Of a DNA stretch of 33,173 nucleotides, positions 15,928 through 22,180 are shown in pieces (position 1 is the first letter of the stretch; every line of letters begins with the position of its first letter). Origin of the DNA: a virus; IMG/VR virus record IMGVR_UViG_3300034407_001577, positions 1-33,173 of that record. One strand, 5' to 3'. Both the position numbers and the translations under genes were made by a program. Under the pieces are notes generated by a model, which searched no databases, was not told the origin of the DNA, and saw only the letters and a program-made list of their open reading frames with translations.

Positions 15928-15951
15928 AAAAAAACCCCCAATTAAAGGGGT
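15928..15951 (-). terminator. Rho-independent terminator of the 17.9-16.0 kb operon
   Basis: Minus-strand RNA has ACCCC (15951-15947), a loop of eight bases, GGGGU (15938-15934) and a run of seven U (15934-15928). It lies 43 bases beyond the last gene of the operon (stop at 15994). Confidence 0.82.
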
Positions 15952-15993
15952 ATAATATTAATAAAGAACGATAAAAGATTAATATAATTTAAT

Positions 15994-16164
15994 TTATTTG
16001 CATTGTCTTTGACTTATCCAATAGTTGCCGAATCTATCGCTTAACTCATATTCTTTTAATAGTTGTTTAGCTTCTTTATGATTGTTGGCTTCATCTATTG
16101 TTTCAGTGCCTGTATAATTACTAAATTTATAATTAATAAAATACTTTCTTTGTGCTATTTTCAT
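15994..16164 (-). CDS. Small early protein of 56 aa
   Basis: ATG at 16164, stop TAA at 15996-15994. The start overlaps the stop of the 168-aa gene. Sequence begins MKIAQRKYFINYKFSNYTGT and contains HKEAKQLLKEYELSD, a predicted helix. Last gene of its operon, followed by a terminator. Not recognised as a named family; short proteins with this YFINYKF....ETI..A...L..Y pattern are common among phage early genes. Confidence 0.65.
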   Translation of the reverse strand: MKIAQRKYFINYKFSNYTGTETIDEANNHKEAKQLLKEYELSDRFGNYWISQRQCK

Positions 16165-16667
16165 ACGTTTAAATTAAGTGTTAATGTTGTATAGTATTGC
16201 TCAACTCTAATCATTATCTTTTGAATGTCATTTGATTTATTATTAAAACCTAATTTAAGAGATGCACCATTCATGTTTAAAGCACCATATTTTTTTGTAA
16301 AATCATACCATTTATTATAAAGGGAATCAATTCTATTGTACCAAATATTCGGTTTCCTTGCCTTATGTAATTTACTTTCTAAATATTTGAGTTCGTTATA
16401 TACGCTTATTGTATCAACGTTTGAGGTGCTGAAATTAGTAATGTTCATTTCGTTTGCCGTGACTCTTAATAAGTGAATATGCTTTGAGGTTGTATTTGAA
16501 TATCCTGTATTATTTATTATTAAGAAATTATCATCAAGAAATTTGCCGAGCAAATAATGATAACCGTAAGAATAAATGCTACTATATTCAAAAAATAGGT
16601 TTGCACTTTGTCCGTGTGTGTGCCATTGTTCTAAATAGGTTTTAATTGTTTCTTTGTTTGATTTCAT
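16161..16667 (-). CDS. Early phage protein of unknown function (168 aa)
   Basis: 168 aa. The core YSYGYHYLLGKFLDDNFLIIN followed by NTTSKHIHLLRVTA is a motif I have seen in unannotated proteins of many unrelated phages (SYG.HYLLG.F, TTSKHI). A second helical part has YLESKLHKARKPNIWYNRI. Largest gene of the small early operon; other members are below 82 aa. No catalytic motif or membrane segment is visible. Likely a host-takeover or DNA-related early protein, by context only. Confidence 0.7.
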   Translation of the reverse strand: MKSNKETIKTYLEQWHTHGQSANLFFEYSSIYSYGYHYLLGKFLDDNFLIINNTGYSNTTSKHIHLLRVTANEMNITNFSTSNVDTISVYNELKYLESKLHKARKPNIWYNRIDSLYNKWYDFTKKYGALNMNGASLKLGFNNKSNDIQKIMIRVEQYYTTLTLNLNV

Positions 16668-16684
16668 TTTATTATTGTTTTAAA

Positions 16685-16915
16685 TTATTTTCTTTTAAGT
16701 ACTGATTCAATATTTTCGTTGATTATTTCACAAATAAAATCCTCTTCGAACCGAAATAAATCATTTATTTGTGTGTCTGTCATGCCATTTGGGTAAAGTT
16801 CCTCTAATTGTTGAGAAATCCAATCTAATTCAGCGTAAGTTAATTTATTGGCTAATGCTCGAGCACCTGACCAGAATATAAATTCATTTAAGTTTTTTTC
16901 TGTTGTTATTTTCAT
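16685..16915 (-). CDS. Small early protein of 76 aa
   Basis: Acidic helical protein beginning MKITTEKNLNEFIFWSGARA, with AELDWISQQLEELYPNGMTDTQINDLFRFEED in the middle. This phrase (L...ELYP.GM..T.INDLFRFEEDFI) recurs in small phage proteins that I cannot name. Start preceded by AAAACA, as for its neighbours. Function unknown. Confidence 0.7.
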   Translation of the reverse strand: MKITTEKNLNEFIFWSGARALANKLTYAELDWISQQLEELYPNGMTDTQINDLFRFEEDFICEIINENIESVLKRK

Positions 16916-16919
16916 TGTT

Positions 16920-17132
16920 TTATATTTTATTTTCTTTTTTTAATCTGATTGTATAATATCCGTTTCCGTATAAATCTACCTCTAATTTAGATATTAAAAT
17001 TTCTATTTTATCTGTTGGTATTTCGTGAATTTTTCCACGATTAAGACAAAATAAAGTGTATTTTAATAAACTAAGTGAATTGTCTTTTAATTGTGTGTCT
17101 TTATCGTTCCAATCTGTTTCTTTTGTTTTCAT
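16920..17132 (-). CDS. Small early protein of 70 aa
   Basis: Begins MKTKETDWNDKDTQLKDNSL; the middle (LLKYTLFCLNRGKIHEIPTD) is helical and the C-terminus is a basic strand (GYYTIRLKKENK). The start follows the leader AAAACA, shared by several genes here. Not recognised. Four bases separate it from the next gene, in a continuous operon. Confidence 0.6.
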   Translation of the reverse strand: MKTKETDWNDKDTQLKDNSLSLLKYTLFCLNRGKIHEIPTDKIEILISKLEVDLYGNGYYTIRLKKENKI

Positions 17133-17137
17133 TGTTT

Positions 17138-17323
17138 TTATATTTCTAAGGTTAATAATAAGGTTAAAATAAAAGCAGTTGCATACACAAACACCCTGAT
17201 GAATATGTCGCTTAAAATGACACGTTTTAAGATGCTTTTTAAGGCGTTTCTCTTAATCTTTATCTCTTTGCCCATTGGCACTGCATAAAGGTTGTTGAGT
17301 TCGTTAATTCTTTGTTTTTTCAT
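17138..17323 (-). CDS. Small membrane protein of 61 aa
   Basis: I choose the ATG at 17323 (leader AAAATAACAATTATG); an in-frame ATG ten codons earlier would overlap the upstream gene by 20 bases. The N-terminal half is basic (MKKQRINELNNLYAVPMGKE, then KIKRNALKSILKR) and the C-terminal half is one hydrophobic segment (VFVYATAFILTLLLTLEI), so a single-pass inner membrane protein. Possibly a superinfection or host-modifying factor; no family recognised. Confidence 0.6.
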   Translation of the reverse strand: MKKQRINELNNLYAVPMGKEIKIKRNALKSILKRVILSDIFIRVFVYATAFILTLLLTLEI

Positions 17324-17333
17324 AATTGTTATT

Positions 17334-17579
17334 TTATCCGAAAATTTCTTCATAAGGGTGTGTTAAATATTTAACGAATAAATTCGCTTTGTTTACGGCT
17401 TGTTTTAATTCTTTTTTATGGTCATAATTGTCGTTTTGATAATATTCATAATATCCACGATAGTCATAAGTCATATAATCAGGTGTATAATTTGAGGAGG
17501 GGACAATATCATAAATAATGTCAATTAATTCCCTATATTTTCTAATAAGTTTTAAATATTCTTTGTCTATTGGTTTCAT
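17334..17579 (-). CDS. Small early protein of 81 aa, Tyr-rich
   Basis: Begins MKPIDKEYLKLIRKYREL. The middle (about residues 30-55) is remarkably rich in Tyr and Asp (YTPDYMTYDYRGYYEYY), flanked by two helices; C-terminus LFVKYLTHPYEEIFG. No known family. The high Tyr/Asp content could suggest nucleic-acid mimicry, which is speculation. Confidence 0.6.
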   Translation of the reverse strand: MKPIDKEYLKLIRKYRELIDIIYDIVPSSNYTPDYMTYDYRGYYEYYQNDNYDHKKELKQAVNKANLFVKYLTHPYEEIFG

Positions 17580-17581
17580 AA

Positions 17582-17689
17582 TTATAATAAATTGATTAAT
17601 AAAGTTAAACAGGCGAATAAAACAAAGGCAATGCCCAGAAAAGACACTGCCGTAATTGTTTTAATGATTAATAAATGTAAGTTTTTCAT
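17582..17689 (-). CDS. Single-pass membrane peptide of 35 aa
   Basis: ATG at 17689, stop TAA at 17584-17582. After a short basic start (MKNLHLLIIK) nearly all residues are hydrophobic (VSFLGIAFVLFACLTLLINLL). The leader ATTTAAAAACAAAGAAATG is the same as before the genes at 19672 and 19485. Could act on the host membrane; function unknown. Confidence 0.55.
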   Translation of the reverse strand: MKNLHLLIIKTITAVSFLGIAFVLFACLTLLINLL

Positions 17690-17704
17690 TTCTTTGTTTT
17701 TAAA

Positions 17705-17851
17705 TTAGTTCATTAACCCGATACAACCTTTGTATGCAATTAGCCAGTCGTTTGCTATTTTGGTTTCGTTTTTAGCTAAATATAATCTGTATTTTTTCAT
17801 ACATTCATTAGCTTTAATCTGTAAATCTTTGTTTGTTTGTAAATATCTCAT
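17705..17851 (-). CDS. Small basic early protein of 48 aa, first gene of its operon
   Basis: The ATG at 17851 lies about 20 bases after a consensus promoter (17874-17904); an in-frame upstream ATG at 17908 would start before the promoter and is rejected. Peptide begins MRYLQTNKDLQIKANECMKK, helical and basic, ending AYKGCIGLMN. Not recognised. Confidence 0.65.
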   Translation of the reverse strand: MRYLQTNKDLQIKANECMKKYRLYLAKNETKIANDWLIAYKGCIGLMN

Positions 17852-17873
17852 ATTATTTATTTTAATGTTTACA

Positions 17874-17904
17874 CAAACATATAATAATATTTCCAACTGA
17901 CAAA
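17874..17904 (-). promoter_or_regulatory. Bacteroidota-type promoter of the 17.9-16.0 kb operon
   Basis: On the minus strand TTTG (17904-17901), 19 bp, then TATGTTTG (17881-17874), a full match to the Bacteroidota -33/-7 consensus TTTG/TAnnTTTG. The spacer contains TCAGTTGGAAAT, shared with the promoter at 19814-19845, probably a regulator site. Transcription should begin near 17868. Confidence 0.78.
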
Positions 17905-18003
17905 ACAATTAACAAAGAAAGTTAATAATTTATATTAATTCTAAATAAGAAAATTATTTTGCTTTTATGCTTTATTTGTTTTTAGCTTTGCAAGTTATCC
18001 AAC

Positions 18004-18032
18004 AAAAAACCCCCTGTAAAATTTACAGAGGG
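18004..18032 (-). terminator. Rho-independent terminator of the 19.8-18.1 kb operon
   Basis: Minus-strand RNA CCCUCUGU (18032-18025) pairs with ACAGGGGG (18017-18010) around an AAAUUUU loop with one U-G pair, then six U (18009-18004). It lies between the repeats at 18049-18096 and the next promoter at 17874-17904, cleanly separating two operons. Confidence 0.85.
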
Positions 18033-18048
18033 CAAACAAACAAACAAC

Positions 18049-18096
18049 TATTAAATTTATGTATATTGAATTTATAATCTACTCTATTAAATTCAT
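18049..18096. repeat. Three TATTRAATTYAT repeats at the end of an operon
   Basis: TATTAAATTTAT (18049-18060), TATTGAATTTAT (18064-18075) and TATTAAATTCAT (18085-18096), starts 15 and 21 bp apart. The last overlaps the final codons of the 46-aa gene. They sit between that gene and the terminator, the same placement as the cluster at 29197-29274. Confidence 0.65.
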
Positions 18097-18219
18097 GTAT
18101 TGAATTGGGCGATGCCTTGAATATTGTTGAACTGTCCATTGAATTGACCTATCCGTATTGAATTGCTTAAGGTAAGGTTCTTGTCCTACTTCTTTTATTT
18201 CAAACGTTAGAACTCTCAC
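18079..18219 (-). CDS. Small early protein of 46 aa with GTG start
   Basis: Start GTG at 18219 overlaps the TGA of the preceding gene (GTGA); stop TAG at 18081-18079. The peptide begins MRVLTFEIKEVGQEPYLKQF and contains DRSIQWTVQQYSRHRPI. I recall the SI.WT..QY.R.R phrase in small proteins of other flavobacterial phages, without a function. Last gene of its operon before the terminator. Confidence 0.6.
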   Translation of the reverse strand: MRVLTFEIKEVGQEPYLKQFNTDRSIQWTVQQYSRHRPIQYMNLIE

Positions 18220-18386
18220 GCTTTACTTTTTCTATATTCTGATTCTAATTGTTGTAGATATAATTCATTCTTTGCTTTGAGTGTTCGATTCATATCTTTT
18301 AAATTCTCATTCTCTTCCTTAACATATCTAAGCATCTCTCTTAGATGATTAATCTCTATTCTGTTTAAATCTTCTGTGTGTGTCAT
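18216..18386 (-). CDS. Small coiled-coil protein of 56 aa
   Basis: ATG at 18386, stop TGA at 18218-18216. Almost entirely one helix with heptad spacing (INHLREMLRYVKEENENLKD, then LKAKNELYLQQLESEY), so a dimeric coiled coil is likely. Located six bases after the preceding gene. No DNA-binding domain is visible, and the function is unknown. Confidence 0.62.
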   Translation of the reverse strand: MTHTEDLNRIEINHLREMLRYVKEENENLKDMNRTLKAKNELYLQQLESEYRKSKA

Positions 18387-18392
18387 ATTTAT

Positions 18393-18542
18393 TTATTTTA
18401 TATTTAAAAACTTTTCCATATCATTTTTAAAATCTTTAAATGATATAAAATTACCTTTATAATCTTTAGGTTTATTTTCTTCCCAATATTTAAAAAATCT
18501 TTGATACCAATGTTTAAAAAATCTTTGTTTATTATTACTCAT
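18393..18542 (-). CDS. Small basic aromatic protein of 49 aa
   Basis: The ATG at 18542 overlaps the upstream stop as ATGA; stop TAA at 18395-18393. The N-terminus contains a short internal duplication, QRFFKHWY then QRFFKYWE, also visible in the DNA. Rich in Lys, Phe and Asn. Not recognised. Confidence 0.55.
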   Translation of the reverse strand: MSNNKQRFFKHWYQRFFKYWEENKPKDYKGNFISFKDFKNDMEKFLNIK

Positions 18543-18736
18543 ATCTTTATATCTATTCTGTTATTTAATAATTCTATTATAGCATAAATTTGCTCTTCTT
18601 TTTCTTCTTGCGTTTCAGCAACTTCTTTTACTCTAATCCAAAAATGATTAGATTGCTTTGGCATAAATAAATCTCTTATTAAATTGCCAAACTTTCGCAT
18701 TGGGCGTACTGTTTTATATACTCTGTTTACTTTCAT
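18539..18736 (-). CDS. Small early protein of 65 aa
   Basis: Basic N-terminal half (MKVNRVYKTVRPMRKFGNLI, including RDLFMPKQSNHFW) and an acidic helical C-terminal half (VAETQEEKEEQIYAIIELLN). The split charge suggests an adaptor or inhibitor type of protein, which is only inference. Coupled downstream by ATGA. Confidence 0.6.
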   Translation of the reverse strand: MKVNRVYKTVRPMRKFGNLIRDLFMPKQSNHFWIRVKEVAETQEEKEEQIYAIIELLNNRIDIKI

Positions 18737-18738
18737 AA

Positions 18739-18876
18739 TTATTTATTATTAAATTGATTTGATAGTGAATGAAATTTATAAGTTTCGTAGGGCATCTTAT
18801 ACCCCTTGCAACTATAACAGAATAACTGTTTTGCTTTCTGTTCTATTATTGCCGAACATTTGTTACACTTTCTCAT
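18739..18876 (-). CDS. Small zinc-ribbon protein of 45 aa
   Basis: The ATG at 18876 overlaps the previous stop (ATGA); stop TAA at 18741-18739. Cys4-x2-Cys7 and Cys20-x2-Cys23 make a clear four-cysteine zinc ribbon (CNKC and CYSC), followed by a basic tail. Small zinc ribbons of this kind bind nucleic acid or RNA polymerase in several phages; here the partner is unknown. Confidence 0.65.
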   Translation of the reverse strand: MRKCNKCSAIIEQKAKQLFCYSCKGYKMPYETYKFHSLSNQFNNK

Positions 18877-19061
18877 TTGATATTTATTTGATGTTGTGTG
18901 CCATTAAAACTTATTATATACTCTTCATCAAACTCATAACATGCTCCTGTTTCAGCGTTAAACAATGTTATTTTATCGGATATTAATTGTAAAAAATATT
19001 GATGTTGTTTGGGTGTTGAATTATTGTAAAAGTCAATAACTTCTTTGTATTGTGTTTTCAT
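18873..19061 (-). CDS. Small early protein of 62 aa
   Basis: Begins MKTQYKEVIDFYNNSTPKQH and continues with strands (ISDKITLFNAETGACYEF, then EYIISFNGTQHQINIK). Looks like one helix followed by a small beta sheet. Both ends overlap neighbours (ATGA), showing translational coupling. Not recognised. Confidence 0.6.
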   Translation of the reverse strand: MKTQYKEVIDFYNNSTPKQHQYFLQLISDKITLFNAETGACYEFDEEYIISFNGTQHQINIK

Positions 19062-19297
19062 GTTGTTTCGTATTTGTTTTCTGTTGCGTACTCATAAACA
19101 TCAATAAACATATCCTCATCAAGATAATCCCAATAAAATTTAGTTATGTCCATTCCGTTTAAGCGTACTTGTTTTATGTCTAATCTGTCCTCAAGTGGGT
19201 CAAAATGAGTGGGTGCTTTATGATAATATTCATAATCTATTTCTAAATCATAACAACCCATGTTTTCCGTTATTGAATAAGTGCCTTTTGTTTTCAT
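19058..19297 (-). CDS. Small acidic early protein of 79 aa
   Basis: Begins MKTKGTYSITENMGCYDLEI; strongly acidic and Tyr-rich, with DYEYYHKAPTHFDPLEDRLD and a C-terminal helix in DYLDEDMFIDVYEYATE. Upstream stop and ATG overlap as TAATG. Net negative charge and small size resemble phage DNA-mimic proteins, but that is a guess. No known family. Confidence 0.6.
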   Translation of the reverse strand: MKTKGTYSITENMGCYDLEIDYEYYHKAPTHFDPLEDRLDIKQVRLNGMDITKFYWDYLDEDMFIDVYEYATENKYETT

Positions 19298-19485
19298 TAT
19301 AATTCTTTTTTAATTACTTCGTAATGTGCTATCGCCTCATTTGATTTAACAACGTCTGTTGTAAGCTCTGGATAAAAAGTTAAGTATTGTGTTCCAGAGT
19401 TGTCGCATGTCCAGAGATTTAATTCTAAAGTTTCTCCATCTTCTGTTATAATTGAACCCCAAGTATCGTTTTGCCAATATTTCAT
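19297..19485 (-). CDS. Small early protein of 62 aa
   Basis: Begins MKYWQNDTWGSIITEDGETL; beta-rich first half with WTCDNSGTQYLTFYPEL, then an acidic helix ending EVIKKEL. Leader ATTTAAAAACAAAGAAATCATG is nearly identical to that of the next upstream gene. Function unknown. Confidence 0.6.
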   Translation of the reverse strand: MKYWQNDTWGSIITEDGETLELNLWTCDNSGTQYLTFYPELTTDVVKSNEAIAHYEVIKKEL

Positions 19486-19498
19486 GATTTCTTTGTTT

Positions 19499-19672
19499 TT
19501 AAATTGATGTTATTAATCTTACCTCTCCAGACGCTTCATATCCTGATTCTCCTTTTATCGAATAATCTACATCAACAACCCATTCATTGTCTCCAGAGTA
19601 TAGGTTATCTGCTCTTATAGGTAGGTTTTTAGGAACTTTGTTTAACTCGTTTATTAGTTCTTTTACTGTCAT
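19499..19672 (-). CDS. Small early protein of 57 aa
   Basis: The ATG at 19672 overlaps the preceding stop (ATGA); stop TAA at 19501-19499. The N-terminus MTVKELINELNKVPKNLPI has the L...L..VP.....I pattern widespread in small phage proteins, followed by a beta part (NEWVVDVDYSIKGESGYEAS). No function known to me. Confidence 0.62.
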   Translation of the reverse strand: MTVKELINELNKVPKNLPIRADNLYSGDNEWVVDVDYSIKGESGYEASGEVRLITSI

Positions 19673-19791
19673 GATTTCTTTGTTTTAAATTGTTTGCTTA
19701 ATAAATCTAACATACGATTTTGGTTACTCTTTTGTATCCAGTCTCCTTTTAGATTAAAGTGTTTGTTAATGATTTCTTTCTTTGTTTTCAT
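19669..19791 (-). CDS. Small basic protein of 40 aa, first gene of its operon
   Basis: ATG at 19791, about 17 bases after the predicted start of transcription from the promoter at 19814-19845; stop TGA at 19671-19669 overlapping the next ATG. Peptide begins MKTKKEIINKHFNLKGDWIQ, a basic helix. Not recognised. Confidence 0.55.
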   Translation of the reverse strand: MKTKKEIINKHFNLKGDWIQKSNQNRMLDLLSKQFKTKKS

Positions 19792-19813
19792 TGTTTTAAG
19801 TATTAGTTATTAA

Positions 19814-19845
19814 CAATATTAGTAAATAATTTCCAACTGACCAAA
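19814..19845 (-). promoter_or_regulatory. Bacteroidota-type promoter of the 19.8-18.1 kb operon
   Basis: Minus strand: TTTG (19845-19842), 20 bp, TAATATTG (19821-19814), one change from TAnnTTTG. The spacer carries GTCAGTTGGAAAT, as in the promoter at 17874-17904. It lies between the terminase stop and the first early gene, so early genes are probably transcribed by host polymerase. Confidence 0.72.
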
Positions 19846-19860
19846 TAAATATAAAAAAAT

Positions 19861-21081
19861 TTATCTAATAAAGTAATTGCCATGAGGTACAGACCTAGTA
19901 AGTAAGTACTGACAAAGATAACGACAGGCGTCGATTCCGTGATTCCAATCATCTTGAGGAATAGAACCTGTAAGCTTCCAAGAATAATTATTAAATTCAC
20001 GAATTAGATTTATTGAATTGCTATCAATAATAATTTGATAATCTTGCATCAATGCAATTCCTGATAATATGCTTCCTTTCTTTTTTATAGTAGGCACTAT
20101 ATTTAATCCCTGTTCTTTTGTTTTTAATTCAGTAATTAATCTAGGCTCACTATTGTCGGCAACTATTAAATTTCTACCAACCTTTCTTATACAAGCGTCA
20201 TAAATTTGTGAGGTAGTTAAACCTTTTTTATAAAGATGTTCTTTAAACCAAATAATTTTCCTAGTTTTGTCAATAGCACCTTCAATTAAAGCTGAAGGGT
20301 CAACAGAGAACCCAAAGTCTAAACCGAATATTGAATCTATTTCGGTATTGAATTTACCTATATTCCAGTGAGTAAATATAACTCCTTCTGCTCTTTGTAA
20401 CCAACCACCCATAATTTGATGCTTATATTTCTCTGGTCTTCTTACTTTCATATCTTCAATCTGTTTAACAAACGATTCTGATAAATGGTTTAAATTATCT
20501 AAGTAAGTTGTATGAATGTAAGTAATGTTTTCTTTTGTGCCATTAAATCCATCTGGAACTCCCCTGTTTTGAAAGAACCTTTGATATATCCAATTCTCTT
20601 TTGTAGTGGGGTTTAGAATTAATATACATCTGTTCTTAACATTCTTTGCTCTAATACTAAAATCAATCTTATCAAAACTCTCTTCGTCTGTTAACTCTTC
20701 TGCCTCATCCAATACAAATGAACTTACACCTTGAATAGATTTTAACTTTGCCGTTTGGTCTCCACTTGAAGTTCTAATACCACTAAAATATATTGAACTG
20801 CCTGTTAAATTGTTTATGATTTCTGTTTTAGTAACAGTGAATTGGTCAAGTATTCCCATTAATTCAAGCTTCTCAATAAACTCTGGTATAATTGACATAC
20901 CTGCTGAGGTCATTGTATAACGAGTAAATAATATTCTATGTCCTTTTTCGTAAGTAAGTAATACTAAAAATGTGTTTGTAGCAAAAGACTTTCCACTTCC
21001 CCTTCCTCCTGTAATTACATAGTATCTGCTATCTGAATTAAATAGAGCTTGGTATTTACTGTTTAAATCTAATTTTTGCAT
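19861..21081 (-). CDS. terL: Terminase large subunit
   Basis: 406 aa, the usual length for PBSX-type large terminases. The N-terminal ATPase has Walker A GGRGSGKS at residues 25-32 and Walker B FVLDEAEEL at about 122-129. The C-terminal nuclease has GLDFGFSVDPSALIEG, the IVADNSEP motif and a final DDWNHGIDACRY, which hold its acidic metal ligands. It cleaves concatemers and pumps DNA through the portal. The gene overlaps the upstream nuclease-like gene by 26 bases. It is separated from the portal gene by the early operons and most of the structural block, unlike the standard order. Confidence 0.93.
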   Translation of the reverse strand: MQKLDLNSKYQALFNSDSRYYVITGGRGSGKSFATNTFLVLLTYEKGHRILFTRYTMTSAGMSIIPEFIEKLELMGILDQFTVTKTEIINNLTGSSIYFSGIRTSSGDQTAKLKSIQGVSSFVLDEAEELTDEESFDKIDFSIRAKNVKNRCILILNPTTKENWIYQRFFQNRGVPDGFNGTKENITYIHTTYLDNLNHLSESFVKQIEDMKVRRPEKYKHQIMGGWLQRAEGVIFTHWNIGKFNTEIDSIFGLDFGFSVDPSALIEGAIDKTRKIIWFKEHLYKKGLTTSQIYDACIRKVGRNLIVADNSEPRLITELKTKEQGLNIVPTIKKKGSILSGIALMQDYQIIIDSNSINLIREFNNYSWKLTGSIPQDDWNHGIDACRYLCQYLLTRSVPHGNYFIR

Positions 21082-21502
21082 ATTTATATAAGATATGTTT
21101 TTTTATGAGATACGCTTTTTTACTATGCTTGTCTCCTCTACCTATAAAAACAGAATATATTAAATTATTTTCTTTAATACACTTTTTTATGTCATCAACT
21201 AAAAACCAATTAAAACATTCGCCATCATGTATAACCCAATATTCAGCCCTTGTTGTTGTTAAGGCAGATGGTTTACCATTAAACTCAATTTCAATAACTA
21301 TGTTATTAGTGTATTTACTTTTTTTATCTAACTTAACTTCAACTCCTGTTTTTTTTTCAGGAACATAAATGTCCCAATCTTTACAATAACCATCTTGTAT
21401 GTAAGCTTTAGGATATTTTTTCTTTATGATTTGTAAAACCATTTCTTCATATATCTTACCTACCTTTAAATCCCCTTTAAATGTCTTCTCTTTTAATATC
21501 AT
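21056..21502 (-). CDS. PD-(D/E)XK nuclease-fold protein
   Basis: 148 aa. An early Glu (GKIYEEMVLQIIKKKYP), then Asp44 in DWDIYVPEKKTG and Glu55-Val-Lys57 match the D-x(10)-ExK core of the PD-(D/E)XK fold. The later RAEYWVIHDG strand fits too. Related small proteins are Holliday-junction or restriction-like nucleases. Located between small and large terminase, it may process branched or concatemeric DNA before packaging. Assignment is from motif only. Confidence 0.6.
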   Translation of the reverse strand: MILKEKTFKGDLKVGKIYEEMVLQIIKKKYPKAYIQDGYCKDWDIYVPEKKTGVEVKLDKKSKYTNNIVIEIEFNGKPSALTTTRAEYWVIHDGECFNWFLVDDIKKCIKENNLIYSVFIGRGDKHSKKAYLIKKHILYKYAKIRFKQ

Positions 21503-21878
21503 CTTTTATGTCTTCTGATTCAATGTCAATAGTTTTTTCTTTGTCAGCAAAGTTAATGATTGGTATGTTAACTTCTGTTTTAACATTAAGTTCTTTTAAT
21601 TCTTTTGGTTTACCGTACTTATATTCCCAAAGTAATCTCATGTGAGGGAAACTATCTTTTGCCTGTTTAGCAAGTTCTAACCACGCTTTCTCTTCACTGC
21701 CAAAAACTCTTTTCATTGCACCTAAAGCATAGTTACCTAATTTCTTTTCCCTTGCCTTTGGTGGTCGCCCCTGTCCTCTGTAAATACCTTTTAAAGCACC
21801 GTTGTTAGCTCTTCCGTCTTTTTTCTTTTTGTTTTCGTCTTCTATTCCTTCCATAAACCTTTGTTTATTAATTGGCAT
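21477..21878 (-). CDS. Probable terminase small subunit
   Basis: 133 aa, basic N-terminal half (EDENKKKKDGRANNGALKGI and GRGRPPKA-like RGQGRPPKAREKK) followed by a helix (NYALGAMKRVFGSEEKAWLE) and KDSFPHMRLLWEYKYGKPKE. The GRPPK AT-hook-like motif and the YKYGKPKE phrase are seen in small terminases and DUF5681-like packaging proteins. An ATG at 21854 (MEGIEDEN) is an alternative start giving less overlap. Position just before the large subunit, with one gene between, supports the call. Confidence 0.6.
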   Translation of the reverse strand: MPINKQRFMEGIEDENKKKKDGRANNGALKGIYRGQGRPPKAREKKLGNYALGAMKRVFGSEEKAWLELAKQAKDSFPHMRLLWEYKYGKPKELKELNVKTEVNIPIINFADKEKTIDIESEDIKDDIKREDI

Positions 21879-22180
21879 ATAATAGAGTAATTACCTAAGT
21901 CCTGATATGTATCTAACAAAGTTTCATTATTACCCTTACGATTCTTAATAATTAGGTTTTTCCATCTGCTTATTTTATCATTCATTCTAAACCATAGACC
22001 ATGTAAAGCAAAGTCTTTGCCTTCTTTAGTTTCTAAGTTTGCACCAGTACTTATGTTACTAATGCCATAATCTAATTGCTTCTTTGCAAACAATTCAAAT
22101 TGCTCTTCAACAATATCTTCATAACTTTTATATAAGTTAGGTGATTCTTTTTGTAGTAATTTTCTATATTTATTTTTCAT
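21842..22180 (-). CDS. DUF1599-like protein (nucleotide-modification-associated)
   Basis: 112 aa, helical. FELFAKKQLDYGISNISTG followed by LHGLWFRMNDKISRWKNLI and LLDTYQDLGNYSIICQL match the pattern of DUF1599, also called nucleotide modification associated domain 1, found in many phages. Proteins of this group are linked to nucleotide or base modification by genome context, not by a shown reaction. A methyltransferase gene lies three genes upstream (23552-24022), but other hallmarks of base modification are absent. Confidence 0.65.
   Translation of the reverse strand: MKNKYRKLLQKESPNLYKSYEDIVEEQFELFAKKQLDYGISNISTGANLETKEGKDFALHGLWFRMNDKISRWKNLIIKNRKGNNETLLDTYQDLGNYSIICQLINKGLWKE

Noticed and set aside
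18098-18166. Three more TATTGAATTG-like copies continuing the 18049-18096 repeat cluster
   Set aside because: They fall inside the 46-aa gene (18079-18219), where the codons for Gln-Phe-Asn, Ser-Ile-Gln and Pro-Ile-Gln account for them.
19803-20000. 65-codon minus-strand frame overlapping the end of terL
   Set aside because: It is an alternative frame over the terminase nuclease domain and would run into the early promoter; the terminase frame is certain.
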